Positions 45,879 through 54,946 of a stretch of 64,000 nt of DNA are shown one piece after another. Source of the DNA: Pumilibacter muris. GTDB taxonomy: Bacteria > Bacillota > Clostridia > Christensenellales > Pumilibacteraceae. The stretch covers positions 62,001-126,000 of the forward strand of contig NZ_CALPCN010000007.1 in the NCBI RefSeq assembly GCF_943193045.1, written 5' to 3'. Under the pieces are notes generated by a model. That model ran no database searches and had not been told where the DNA came from. It saw nothing but the letters and a program-made list of their open reading frames with translations. The position numbers and the translations under genes are program-made. Within the stretch, counting starts at the first letter, position 1. The number at the start of each line of letters is the position of its first letter.

Positions 45879-47912
45879 TCAGCCCTGAGGCGGCTCGTAT
45901 AAAATCGCGCTTTTAAGAGAATCGTTACTTGTGCCCACTTGCACTCTCGCCCATAATTCTTCGGTGCCGATATAATGAACTTTTTCGAGAGCGTTACAGT
46001 TATTAAAAGCTTCGCTCTCTATTTCTATGCAAGTGGTGGGCAATGTAAATTCCGCAAGCGACGAACATCCGTAGAAAGCCGCGCCTCCGATATTCTCAAT
46101 CTCGCCGAGTTCGAGAGTTTTAAGCGACGAGCAATTCATGAACGCTCTGTAACCTATTTTTCTCACTCCTACTTCGAACGTAACTTTTTCAAGCTCGGCG
46201 CAATTTTCGAAAACGCTACTTCCCATATATCGAACTTTGCCCGGCAGGGTAACTTCCTCGATTGAACTTCCGTTAAAAAGTTCTTCCGCCAAACCTACCG
46301 TATCGGCGCGGAACGAAACCGTCTTGCCATTAAAATTCCTTTCTTTCGAAACCGCGCACTTCCCCAAATATATTATGCCGTTTTCCGCTTCGCCGATTTC
46401 GCCGCAACCGAAGAACGCGCTCCTATTCACTTTCAAAAGAGACGAAGCGTCGTCGATATTCGAAAGTTTTTCGCACAAATAAAACGCACTGTGCTCAACC
46501 GTCTCAACGTTTTGGAAGCCCGATACAGAAGCAAGGTTTTTGCACCAAGCGAAAGCATAATAGCCTATTTCGGTAACTTCGCCGCTCAAATTTACTTTCG
46601 TAAGTTTGTTATATTTTTCAAACGCGTATTGTTTTATCTTACTTAAGCCGTTAGGCACGGTAATTTCGGTTACAAGTTTTCCGTCTATATAAAGCTCGTT
46701 GTCTTCGTCAAGCGGATTTGCGTTCAAACCGAAATTTATATCAAGCCAATCCCCGATTGTTCCCGTATAGTTGATTTTAGGCACGGTGTAAGAAACGAAC
46801 TTGTTCACCGTTTTAAGATTTTTACCGAACGTCAAGCTTTTTATACCGTCCACGCCCACAAATTGATAACTTATTTTGGTAGTCGAATCGGGCACGACTA
46901 TATCGCCGCTAACTTCCTTACCGCCAACAAAAAGCGTATGCGTGCCATACGGCGTTTGATTACCGAACTTAACGCCGCACCATTGCTCCATCGTTCCTTC
47001 GAAAATAAAGTCGCCGCGCCCGCCCACGCTCTCGAAAGCATAGTCTCCTATTTCGGTAATCGACGACGGCAAAACGACAGCCGTTATTCTATTTAAGCCT
47101 ATATTATCAGTCGATTCTTTGAACGCCGAATACGCAATTCTTTCAACGGGCAATCCTTCGTGTTCGGCGGGTATTCTCAATGTGTCGGTATTGCATTCGC
47201 CGTCCATTCCCGTAACTACATAAGCCGTTTTTTGAGCGTTAAGCTCGTATTTCAAATTTGGCGTAACTCCCGCCGTTGTTCCGCCGCAAACCGAGCAAGA
47301 ACCGTCTTTCCCGAGAGTGTCATGCAAGCCCAAGTCTACATAAAGATAATCGCGGACGCACGTTGCGTAGCGACGATGCGCAACGCCGTTATGGCTGAAT
47401 TCTTCGGAATAGGGATGATTTTCGGTAGCGGGTATTGTAAAGTTCTCTTCGCTCGACGGCATTTTCGCATCCGCGTCGGCAAACGTTTCATAACAGTAAG
47501 TGCAAACATAATACTCTGTGTGACCCGGAAAATCGCAAGTAGCCTCTTCGGCGCTCATTTTTTCAAGCGGGAAAGTATGTTTCAAAAATTTCGCGTATAA
47601 CGTCACGTCCTTAGTCGGCGTATAACTTTGGGTATATTTTGTTCCCGAAAAATCCGAAGATTCATACCACCCGTCGAAAGTAACATCTTCGCCGTCGCGC
47701 AAAAATTCGGGAAGATTTATGGGGTCTCCTTTGTAGCACTCTTGCGGTTCGAAATTTTCGTCGCAGTTAGTTACAAACGTTACCGTGCAAAAACGCTCGT
47801 CTACAGGCTCACGGTCATTATTGTTGGAATTGCCTCCGCCTCCGAAAAGGTCGCACGCAGTGAGCGACAAAGCGCAAACGAGCGCGGCAATAACGGCAAA
47901 AAATTTTTTCAT
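45879..47912 (-). CDS. BspA-like leucine-rich-repeat surface lipoprotein
   Basis: 677 aa with lipobox SLTAC (lipid Cys20) followed by a Gly/Asn linker. Residues about 45-110 form an InlB B-repeat-like module (CTVTFVTNCDENFEPQECYKGDPINLPEFL...VTFDGWYESSDFSGTKYTQSYTPTKDVTLYAKF). From about 230 to the end it consists of LRR_5/BspA repeats (e.g. ITEIGDYAFESV, VTEIGYYAFAWCKNLASVSGFQ, VRKIGYRAFMNCSSLKTLELG). Such proteins mediate adhesion and host or community contact. Its promoter has a G8 tract in the spacer and overlaps a 45-bp palindrome, which makes phase-variable or repressor-controlled expression plausible. Confidence 0.9.
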   Translation of the reverse strand: MKKFFAVIAALVCALSLTACDLFGGGGNSNNNDREPVDERFCTVTFVTNCDENFEPQECYKGDPINLPEFLRDGEDVTFDGWYESSDFSGTKYTQSYTPTKDVTLYAKFLKHTFPLEKMSAEEATCDFPGHTEYYVCTYCYETFADADAKMPSSEENFTIPATENHPYSEEFSHNGVAHRRYATCVRDYLYVDLGLHDTLGKDGSCSVCGGTTAGVTPNLKYELNAQKTAYVVTGMDGECNTDTLRIPAEHEGLPVERIAYSAFKESTDNIGLNRITAVVLPSSITEIGDYAFESVGGRGDFIFEGTMEQWCGVKFGNQTPYGTHTLFVGGKEVSGDIVVPDSTTKISYQFVGVDGIKSLTFGKNLKTVNKFVSYTVPKINYTGTIGDWLDINFGLNANPLDEDNELYIDGKLVTEITVPNGLSKIKQYAFEKYNKLTKVNLSGEVTEIGYYAFAWCKNLASVSGFQNVETVEHSAFYLCEKLSNIDDASSLLKVNRSAFFGCGEIGEAENGIIYLGKCAVSKERNFNGKTVSFRADTVGLAEELFNGSSIEEVTLPGKVRYMGSSVFENCAELEKVTFEVGVRKIGYRAFMNCSSLKTLELGEIENIGGAAFYGCSSLAEFTLPTTCIEIESEAFNNCNALEKVHYIGTEELWARVQVGTSNDSLKSAILYEPPQG

Positions 47913-47930
47913 AATTTTTTTTGTACTCCC

Positions 47931-47975
47931 GTATGTATGATATTATTTAATTTAGCTAAATAATATCATACATAC
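47931..47975. repeat. Perfect 19-bp inverted repeat over the LRR promoter
   Basis: Arms at 47931-47949 (GTATGTATGATATTATTTA) and 47957-47975 are exact reverse complements, with a 7-base centre. It covers the -10 box and likely start site of the LRR lipoprotein gene. It has no T run, so it is not a terminator. Confidence 0.9.
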
Positions 47976-47987
47976 CCCCCCCGTCAA
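47960..47987 (-). promoter_or_regulatory. LRR lipoprotein promoter with G8 tract in the spacer
   Basis: TTGACG (47982-47987) and TATTAT (47960-47965) with a 16-base spacer. Eight consecutive G (47975-47982) run from the last base of the -35 into the spacer, so gain of one G would give the optimal 17. A run of eight A also precedes the ATG at 47912. Confidence 0.65.
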
Positions 47988-48030
47988 GCGTTTGCGCCGC
48001 CCGATTTTCATTTTTTTTATTTTTCGTCTT

Positions 48031-48720
48031 TTAGCTCTTTTTTTCGGAAAGTTCTTCGGCGGAAGCTTTTTCGCGTTTGCTTATTCTCAGCCAATTAACA
48101 AATCCTATAGCGCTTATTACCGTAACTATGCTCTGAAGCCCCGCAACGGCAAGCCCTTCGCCGCTTTTAATAAATTGCACCGTCCAAAGCGCCACATATA
48201 AAAGAGCGGAAAAAAGATTGAACAACCAAAACTCTCTGTAATTTTTAAGCATTAAAAACGCGGTTATAACGCTTATCGCAAGCGTTGCCGCATCCAAAAC
48301 GGGCTGAGCGCCTCCCGTAGCTTTCAACACAAAATACAGCGCCGTTATTGCCACGCCTATTGCGGCTACGCAAACAAACCATTGCCAAAGCGAAAGCGCT
48401 CCCACTTTTGTGTTTTGCGGTTTGTTTGCGGTAACAAATCGATAAATACCTATCGGCGCAAGCAAAGCCGCATGATAAACTGCGCTCGCATAAAGTCCCG
48501 CGTAAAAACTCGCGGCGCCGTGCGCTAAGCCGAAAACGGCGCACAATAAAAACGCGAACCGTTTGCCGTCCGACATAAGCAACAAGTACGTTACTGCAAC
48601 TACCGAAGTGGCTATAAAGTACCATTTGTCGCCACCCGAAACGCCCAACACAGCCACCGCTACGGGCAAAAGTAAATACAGCGCGATTTTTAAAATGCGC
48701 TTTATCTTCAATTTTTCCAT
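48031..48720 (-). CDS. pnuC: PnuC-family nicotinamide riboside transporter
   Basis: A 229-aa membrane protein with about seven helices and the PnuC signature region LDAATLAISVITAFLMLKNYREFWLFNLFSALLYVALW. PnuC proteins facilitate uptake of nicotinamide riboside, which is trapped by phosphorylation and used for NAD. The C-terminus is basic/acidic and cytosolic. It begins 18 bases after the esterase stop with no promoter between, so it is expressed as the tail of locus B, an unexpected place for a vitamin transporter. No riboswitch is visible upstream. Confidence 0.85.
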   Translation of the reverse strand: MEKLKIKRILKIALYLLLPVAVAVLGVSGGDKWYFIATSVVAVTYLLLMSDGKRFAFLLCAVFGLAHGAASFYAGLYASAVYHAALLAPIGIYRFVTANKPQNTKVGALSLWQWFVCVAAIGVAITALYFVLKATGGAQPVLDAATLAISVITAFLMLKNYREFWLFNLFSALLYVALWTVQFIKSGEGLAVAGLQSIVTVISAIGFVNWLRISKREKASAEELSEKKS

Positions 48721-48738
48721 AATTAAATATGCCCTAAA

Positions 48739-49509
48739 CTATAAACCTTGCACAGTTTCATCGTCGGCAACGTTTTTCTCGCCGCAAGCGAAACGGGCAA
48801 GAGCGCTCCCCGCAACCGAACCGAGCAATTCCATTCCGTCGTTGTTATAGTGTCCCGCCGCATACGGGTTCAAATACCTTTCGTCTCGGCTGAGCTTGCC
48901 CGCCAAACGTGTAAGCATAACAAAATCGTCGTCGAACGCCGAAACGTCTTCCTGCGCCGCCATAATCGCGCGGTCGCAATAATCGTCAGAAGAAAAAAAG
49001 CCGACGCGTATTATTCCGAAACCGTCTATTTTCAAATCGCTTTTCAGAGCGTTTTTATACTTTGTAATAGCGTCCGCATAGGCTTTGCGCGACGTGCCCG
49101 CAAGAGCGTCAGACTCGCCCTGTAACCAAACATAATATACTTTGCCAACCTCGTCGTGTCTGCGAACCCAATCAATAGCGGCTTTCGCTTTTTTAAGCGC
49201 GAAAGCGTATCTTTTGCCGCTCGGTGCCCAATCGGAAAGCGTCGTTGCGCCCTTAGCCGCATGCACAGCCAAAGTTTTAACGCCCAAAACTTTTGTATAT
49301 GCGCGGCAAAACGCAGGAACAAGCGAACCGTTCATTTCATGAGCGCCAAGCAACAAATCGCCGAAGTCTTCGCCCACAGGGTGAGCAAGAGGAACAATAG
49401 AATCGGTTTTATACTTATATTCAAAAGCCGACCGAACAAAACCGTAATTCGGGCATGACTCCGTTTGCCCCTGCATATTGCTTTGTCCGCCGAAAATCAA
49501 AATATCCAT
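48739..49509 (-). CDS. SGNH/SASA-type carbohydrate esterase
   Basis: 256 aa, no signal peptide. The sialate O-acetylesterase-like (SASA, PF03629 type) fold is indicated by the nucleophile block GGQSNMQG at residues 7-14, the VWLQGESDA block and the late NNDGMELLG region; the usual DxxH is less clear (HYNNDG). It should remove acetyl groups from sugars of an imported oligosaccharide. The start codon overlaps the AraC stop by one base (TAATG), so it is translated with the regulator. It supports an O-acetylated glycan as the target of locus B. Confidence 0.82.
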   Translation of the reverse strand: MDILIFGGQSNMQGQTESCPNYGFVRSAFEYKYKTDSIVPLAHPVGEDFGDLLLGAHEMNGSLVPAFCRAYTKVLGVKTLAVHAAKGATTLSDWAPSGKRYAFALKKAKAAIDWVRRHDEVGKVYYVWLQGESDALAGTSRKAYADAITKYKNALKSDLKIDGFGIIRVGFFSSDDYCDRAIMAAQEDVSAFDDDFVMLTRLAGKLSRDERYLNPYAAGHYNNDGMELLGSVAGSALARFACGEKNVADDETVQGL

Positions 49510-50390
49510 TATGTTTTCTTACCCTCTCCCGAGTTATCCGAGCTTCGTCTGCCGAAGTTATCGGGGCTTACTCCCGTTTCTTTTTTGAACACAACCGAAA
49601 AATAGTTGCAATCCGAAAACCCAACCATTTTCGCTATATCTTTCACAAAATACTTTTTGCATAAAAGCAACCGCTTGGCTTCTATCATGCGTATTCCTTT
49701 GAGCGCTTCCATAACCGTCTTTTGCGTCACGCTTTTATATACCGCGCTCAAATAGTTCGGGTGCCGCCCCAAATGAGCCGCAACCGCTTGCATATCAAGC
49801 TCGGGGTCGGAATAATTCGCATATAAAAAATCGTTTATTTTATCGGCGTAATAACGGTTTCCGAGCAATTCGTCGGGCGCCGTAACCGAATCGTAAGAAA
49901 GCGACAAAAGCAACCTGATTATGCTTTGCGCGCACCTCAAATTGGAATATTCTTTATAAACGTGCTTGCTTTCGGCAATAATCTGCCTGCCGAGTTTGTC
50001 GGCTTCCTCGTTTACTTTGCCGAACATAGGCACGAACAAATTTTCGATTTCAACCAAAACGGTGTTGTCGGGTTTGTCGAAAACGATTTCGCTTTCTTCG
50101 CAAATCCGCGTGTCGCATTCCAAAAAGAACGCAATACTGCTGTGCGTGCAATCGCCGCGCACCTCCATGCCGTACAGAACTCCCGCAGGCGCAAAAAAGA
50201 ACTCGCCGTCGCGCACAATTCTGTCGGTTCCGAACTGCTTCATTTTTACGCGCACTTCGCCTTTTTCCACAAAGGTAAGCTCGTAATACTCGGTTTTTCG
50301 CGTTTGCGAATTGCCGCGTATTGTGCAACGGTGCGCAAAGCAAATGCGCGGAAGAGAGGTGAATTTTAAATTAACGTATTCCATGCTCAC
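49509..50390 (-). CDS. AraC-family transcriptional regulator (locus B)
   Basis: 293 aa with an N-terminal cupin-type sensor (CTIRGNSQTRKTEYYELTFVEKGEVRVKMKQFG...GEFFFAPAGVLYGME) and a C-terminal double HTH (LDMQAVAAHLGRHPNYLSAVYKSVTQKTVMEALKGIRMIEAKRLL and FVKDIAKMVGFSDCNYFSVVFKKETGVSPDNF). The GTG at 50390 overlaps the glycosidase stop as GTGA; an ATG at 50384 is an alternative. Being inside locus B, it would be produced with the pathway and probably makes a positive loop acting at the locus promoter at 61345-61373. Confidence 0.9.
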   Translation of the reverse strand: MSMEYVNLKFTSLPRICFAHRCTIRGNSQTRKTEYYELTFVEKGEVRVKMKQFGTDRIVRDGEFFFAPAGVLYGMEVRGDCTHSSIAFFLECDTRICEESEIVFDKPDNTVLVEIENLFVPMFGKVNEEADKLGRQIIAESKHVYKEYSNLRCAQSIIRLLLSLSYDSVTAPDELLGNRYYADKINDFLYANYSDPELDMQAVAAHLGRHPNYLSAVYKSVTQKTVMEALKGIRMIEAKRLLLCKKYFVKDIAKMVGFSDCNYFSVVFKKETGVSPDNFGRRSSDNSGEGKKT

Positions 50391-52882
50391 TCCGTAAACA
50401 CGAATAAATTTTTACCCTTGCGCAAATCGATTCTCCTCGATTTTCCGAAACATTTAACATACGCGGCGGGGCAATCGAACTCGCTTTCCACCGTTATTTC
50501 AGCATGCGAACCGTAACGCGCGAGCAAAGAAAATCTTCCGAAAGAGCACGCCGCGTTGTGCCACTCTATGCGCTTCCCCGCCTTTTGCCAAGAATCGGGC
50601 ACTCCGTGCAAAAGAAACAGCTCGCCGTCTTTGTCGTAAAAAAGCATAGAGAGGGTGCGCATTAAAAAGCAAGCCTGTTCCGACGTTTTGTGCGGAGTCG
50701 CCAAAAAATAGTGCTCCCAAAACGAATATGTTTCTCGGTCGGCAAGAGTTGCGAAAGCCGTGTAGTATTCGCGCAAAAACGCGTTCGTTTCGCCGCGCCA
50801 CAAATTCAAAAAAGGAATAGGGCTGTAATACGGCTGACTGTATCCCGTGTTTTCGTCTAAAAACATATCGGCAATATAGTTGATTATAACACGACTTTGC
50901 TCCGCTTCGCAATCAAAAACGCCCATATACGGCAAATAAGCTACGGATAAAAGCGAATCTTTTACAATATGCGAAGCGTGGGTGACACAAATTTCGCCGT
51001 TTAAATGCAGCGCCGACGCTCCGCGCCCTTCCGCCCACGACGGAACTGCGGGAACCCATTCGCCGTTTTTAAGCGGCGCGAGAGGCGCGCGAGTGCATGA
51101 CTCTTTAAACGCCGCGAGCACCGACGCTTTCAATTCGTTCGCAAGAGCTTCCGCCTCGCAAGCATAGTCGTCGGACAGCGCGCGCAACATTTCCGCCGCG
51201 CCCATAAGTCCCGCATACGCCAACGCGTTCAGCATGTAAGAGCGGAACGGGTCGGCGGGGTCCGCCACCTGCCCGTCGAGCATTCCCTTTCCTCCGCCGC
51301 GCTCGTCGGAATTTCTTTCCCGCCATCTTTTTATGTATTCCACAGATTTTATTATGCCGTCGCGGCAAGAAGCAAGCCAAGCGGTGTCTCTCGTACATTC
51401 GTAGTGCTTTGCCGCAGTGTAAAGAACCGCGCCGTTTTCAAGCATGTAGCCCGTCATGTTCTGCATAAATCCGTCGGGGTGTTGCTTTGCGAAAAAGAAA
51501 TTCATACTTTTGCGCGCAGTTTCGAAATCGCCTACTGCGGTTAAAAAACGTATTACGTTAGAACTTTCCCATCCTATCGCGCTATACACTCCCACGCAAG
51601 GCGAAAACACGTTCGAGCCGCGCTCTCCGTAACAACTTTCGAGCAAATGAAAGTAGCCCGTTTTTAAAGCCTCGTCTATGCACTTTTCGGGCAAATGCCA
51701 TTTTTCGAGCGAACCGAGCCGAAAACGCCAATATTTTTCGGCGGCTTCGAGCCGCTCCGAAAAACGGGAAGTCGAAAATTCTTTCGCACGCTCTACCGAC
51801 ACAGGCGAATGAAATAACACAAGCTCCGTTTCGGTGCGCTCGCCCGGCGCGAGCATTATGGAAAATTCTTGCGCCGCCGACGGCTCGCCGTCGGTTGACG
51901 CAAGCATATAAACGTTATTTCGGTAGTAACCCGTTCCGTTCTCGATTTTAACCGGCAACTTGTTGCTTTCAGACATAACGGGAGTGTTCACGTCCGGCAA
52001 TCGGAAATACGCGTACCTACCTGTGCTCGCGGTATTAACCGCACTAATCTTCGCCCTTAAAACTGTGGGAACAATTCTTTTTTCGGCTTTCTCCCGCTCG
52101 GCGTCTTGTTCCTCCGTTATCGCGTGCGCCGCAGAATGGTAGTCCGCCACCAAATACGGAGTTCCCTTATCTTCGGCAATGTCTTTTTCCACACTGTCGC
52201 AAAAAAAACAACCCTCGTAGCGAACTCCGTTTTCAGTGAACGACGCCTGCAACGCGGGCAAAAAGCCTTTGCGGTTGCGCCTACGCAAGCGGTGTCTAAA
52301 CCCCATGCCGCGCCCCAAAAGATAGCGGTAAGTAATGCGCGGAGCATCGCTGTCGAAATCTATTCTGTCCCAATTCAATCGGGGAACAATCCAGTCGTAA
52401 AGCTCGAAATGCTGTTTTTCCTCTATCGGCTCTCCGCGAAAACCAACGTTCCAAATGCAAAGGTTTCCCGGCACCGCCAAAAATGTGTTGCACGGTCTGG
52501 CGGGCAATTTTTTTGCGGCGGCAAGCGTTTGTTGCGGTTCTCGCTCGAAACGCTCTCTGTCGGTTAAAAGCCCGAGCGACTTTATATGTTCGGCAATTTC
52601 GCCATAGTCTCGCCCGTCGCTCGGCTCTGTTACGACAACGCCGAAATACGGCGCGTAAATAGGATACTCGGCTCTTACGTCGGCAGGCTTAAACGAAAAA
52701 CCGCTGTCGCCGTAACGCAAAGTAAGCACGCAGTCGCAACTGCCGCGAAAGCTGCGGCAACAAACTTTTGCAACGTAACCGCCGCCCGTTTTTTCGAATT
52801 TTAAAAGTTCACCGTTAGTTATTTCGGGCTTGGCGTCGGCGCCGTCGCACAGAATTTTTATATCGAATACAGTATCGCTCAT
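50387..52882 (-). CDS. Six-hairpin glycosidase-like protein
   Basis: 831 aa, no signal peptide, probably cytosolic. The N-terminal 380 residues are beta-rich. From about 400 the protein is an alpha/alpha-toroid typical of GH-L/GH-M type enzymes, with aromatic-rich helices such as LKTGYFHLLESCYG, NVFSPCVGVYSAIGWESSNVIRFLTAVGDFETARKSMNFFFAKQHPDGFMQNMTGYM and YSFWEHYFLATPHKTSEQACFLMRTLSMLFYDKDGELFLLHGVP. A beta-rich C-terminal cap follows. Acidic residues in EWVPAVPSWAEGRG and DGQVADPADPFRSYML could be catalytic. I cannot place it in a numbered GH family. It would process oligosaccharide imported by locus B. Confidence 0.8.
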   Translation of the reverse strand: MSDTVFDIKILCDGADAKPEITNGELLKFEKTGGGYVAKVCCRSFRGSCDCVLTLRYGDSGFSFKPADVRAEYPIYAPYFGVVVTEPSDGRDYGEIAEHIKSLGLLTDRERFEREPQQTLAAAKKLPARPCNTFLAVPGNLCIWNVGFRGEPIEEKQHFELYDWIVPRLNWDRIDFDSDAPRITYRYLLGRGMGFRHRLRRRNRKGFLPALQASFTENGVRYEGCFFCDSVEKDIAEDKGTPYLVADYHSAAHAITEEQDAEREKAEKRIVPTVLRAKISAVNTASTGRYAYFRLPDVNTPVMSESNKLPVKIENGTGYYRNNVYMLASTDGEPSAAQEFSIMLAPGERTETELVLFHSPVSVERAKEFSTSRFSERLEAAEKYWRFRLGSLEKWHLPEKCIDEALKTGYFHLLESCYGERGSNVFSPCVGVYSAIGWESSNVIRFLTAVGDFETARKSMNFFFAKQHPDGFMQNMTGYMLENGAVLYTAAKHYECTRDTAWLASCRDGIIKSVEYIKRWRERNSDERGGGKGMLDGQVADPADPFRSYMLNALAYAGLMGAAEMLRALSDDYACEAEALANELKASVLAAFKESCTRAPLAPLKNGEWVPAVPSWAEGRGASALHLNGEICVTHASHIVKDSLLSVAYLPYMGVFDCEAEQSRVIINYIADMFLDENTGYSQPYYSPIPFLNLWRGETNAFLREYYTAFATLADRETYSFWEHYFLATPHKTSEQACFLMRTLSMLFYDKDGELFLLHGVPDSWQKAGKRIEWHNAACSFGRFSLLARYGSHAEITVESEFDCPAAYVKCFGKSRRIDLRKGKNLFVFTE

Positions 52883-52913
52883 ATTATAAAAAGCCTTTGC
52901 CGCAACGGGCTCG

Positions 52914-54002
52914 TTATAGCTCTATTAAAGTTCCGTCGCTCGCTTTAAGTTCGAATTCCCTCGTCTTTCCTTTATGAGTCAGGCGCGCCGTAACGCTATC
53001 GGAAAACGAAAGATTCACCACATACGCATATTTGCGAGTTCCGCAAGAAAACACGCCGACAACGAAATTGCCGCCCTCTAACGTGAAATCGGGTTTAACG
53101 GTTGAACGGTTAATATATTTGTCGCCGAAAAAAGCCACTCCTTTGTGCGTAAGTTTAAGCAGCGTTTTCCCCACCGCTTCCACTTGTTTGTTTATGCTTT
53201 GCGCGTAGCCGTAAAGCTCGGTTATTTTCTTTTCTTTGTCTACAAGCGCGTAGCCGAATCCGTCCTCGTGCACAACCTGACGGTAAGTGAAATAAAGCAA
53301 GCCTTTCGCGCCGTAAGCAATGTTCGTGTGAGCTTGAAAACGCAGTTCGTTTTCTGTGGGAATAGGATTTTTGCAAAAAGACGAGCTTTGCAAAAACGAC
53401 CAAAAATCCAAACCGTGCTTATCGCAACACGTGCGAATCGCCGCCAAATTATCGAAATACTCGTCGGCGTGGAAACCGTCGTAATAAAACGGATAATGGT
53501 CGAACGACAACATTTTCGGCTCGCAATGCTCCACGAAATAATCGAGATATTCGGCGTATGTAAGCCCGTCGCGCTGACTTGCGCAGTCGGAATAGTTGGG
53601 GTGCAAATTCACATAGCCGAAACAATCGGGACGGTTTTTTTGCACTTGGCGGTTAATAAGCCCGCAAACGTCCATCATTGTGGGCGACGGTTCGTCCCAA
53701 ACGAAAACGCCGAGAACGGCGGAACTGTCGGCATATTCGCCAACATATTCGTCTATTTTGGATATATTCGAAACGTTGGCGTAAGTAACGCGTTCGTCGC
53801 TTACAAGCGCGCGCAAACCCGCTTTTTCAATAAGTTCGAGCTCCTCTTTTTCGCAAGAAAGAGTCGGCACAAAATTTATTCCGCATTCGCGTATGCGTTT
53901 AAGCGTTTGAGCGTTCAGTTCGTCTTTATAATAAGGCACCCACGCGCCTATCGGGTATGCGCCCAACTTTTTGTCGATAATGTTTTGAAATTCTCCGTTC
54001 AT
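52914..54002 (-). CDS. Cytoplasmic TIM-barrel glycoside hydrolase-like protein
   Basis: 362 aa, no signal peptide. The first 270 residues look like a clan GH-A barrel: GAYPIGAWVPYY at strand 1, VFVWDEPSP (Glu104) at strand 4, KMLSFDHYPFYYDGF, and a late LRFQAHTNIAYGAKGLLYFTYRQV strand. A small beta-sandwich closes the C-terminus (FVVGVFSCGTRKYAYVVNLS). It is a paralogue of the lipoprotein at 59869-61305, which shares the DEP motif and the FRIQANAALAYGTKAVQWF segment. The start overlaps the permease stop as ATGA. Function is inferred as hydrolysis of an imported glycan; I cannot assign a family. Confidence 0.78.
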   Translation of the reverse strand: MNGEFQNIIDKKLGAYPIGAWVPYYKDELNAQTLKRIRECGINFVPTLSCEKEELELIEKAGLRALVSDERVTYANVSNISKIDEYVGEYADSSAVLGVFVWDEPSPTMMDVCGLINRQVQKNRPDCFGYVNLHPNYSDCASQRDGLTYAEYLDYFVEHCEPKMLSFDHYPFYYDGFHADEYFDNLAAIRTCCDKHGLDFWSFLQSSSFCKNPIPTENELRFQAHTNIAYGAKGLLYFTYRQVVHEDGFGYALVDKEKKITELYGYAQSINKQVEAVGKTLLKLTHKGVAFFGDKYINRSTVKPDFTLEGGNFVVGVFSCGTRKYAYVVNLSFSDSVTARLTHKGKTREFELKASDGTLIEL

Positions 54003-54859
54003 CCTTTAACTCCTCCTACGGTAGTATTTTCCATGATAGTTTTTTGAAATGCCGCAAATACCGCAATTACGGGAATTATCGACATGATGAGCACCGCAAA
54101 CAAAAGCGGATAATTTTGCCTGAACTGCATTTGAGTGACAAGACCTTGAAGCCCCACCGCAATAGTTACCTTAGACGGCGCGAACATATAAATTGTGAAA
54201 TAATCGTTCCACACGCCTATCGCCGACAGTATGGCAACCGAAGTAAGACCCGGCAACGCCATAGGCAACATAATTTTGAAAAACACTTTGTAATGCCCCG
54301 CGCCGTCTATAAACGCCGCTTCGGCATAGCTCCAATCAAGGTTTTTGAAAAAACCGTAGAGCAATATAAAGCTCGAGCCGAAGCCGCCGAAAGCGCCTAT
54401 GAAAATACCGGGATAAGTGTCGTATAGCTTTAAATTGTTATATAGCTTGTAAGTTGCCGCCATAGAGCCCACCGACGGAATCATCATGAGCACAAGCGCG
54501 GTAGTATAGAAAAGAGAGCTTCCTTTAAAAGGATATTTGGATATTATGTAAGCCGTCATCGCCGACATCAATATGCTTATCACGGTGTTTACTACCGTCA
54601 TGAGAATACTGTTACCGAACATGCCGAGAATGTTCACGCCGTTCACCGAAAGCGCGAACGCATCGCCCCAATTACCCCAACGCCAAACCTGAGGAAAGCC
54701 CCAAACGTCGGAAAAAAATTCGCGGTTGTTTTTAAACGAATTATAAAAGCACCACACGAACGGAAAAATCAAAGTAAAGGCGTAAATCACAAACACGGCA
54801 AACACCACCCATATTACAGCCTTTTCGCCTTTACTTAAATGCTTTAATCCTTTAAACAT
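53999..54859 (-). CDS. Sugar ABC permease, MalG/UgpE type (locus B)
   Basis: 286 aa, six predicted helices, EAA loop YAEAAFIDGAGHYKVFFKIMLPMALPGLTSV and the family start LSKGEKAVIWVVFAVFVIYAFTLIFPFVWCFYNSF. It is the partner of the permease at 57487-58422, from which it is separated by the surface protein gene, an unusual order. A GC-rich hairpin lies upstream (54900-54928). No import ATPase is present in the locus. Confidence 0.92.
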   Translation of the reverse strand: MFKGLKHLSKGEKAVIWVVFAVFVIYAFTLIFPFVWCFYNSFKNNREFFSDVWGFPQVWRWGNWGDAFALSVNGVNILGMFGNSILMTVVNTVISILMSAMTAYIISKYPFKGSSLFYTTALVLMMIPSVGSMAATYKLYNNLKLYDTYPGIFIGAFGGFGSSFILLYGFFKNLDWSYAEAAFIDGAGHYKVFFKIMLPMALPGLTSVAILSAIGVWNDYFTIYMFAPSKVTIAVGLQGLVTQMQFRQNYPLLFAVLIMSIIPVIAVFAAFQKTIMENTTVGGVKG

Positions 54860-54899
54860 AATATTGCCGTTACTTCCTATAAAAAATCGAACGCGGCTT

Positions 54900-54928
54900 G
54901 CGGAGCGCGCGAATATTACGCACTCCGC
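54900..54928 (-). promoter_or_regulatory. GC-rich intercistronic hairpin
   Basis: GCGGAGTGCG pairs with CGCGCTCCGC (10 bp with one U-G) around a 9-base AT-rich loop. It lies between the surface protein frame and the permease. It is analogous in position to the hairpin at 35007-35048 in locus A. Confidence 0.6.
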
Positions 54929-54946
54929 ACCGTCTCGCTTTACTTG

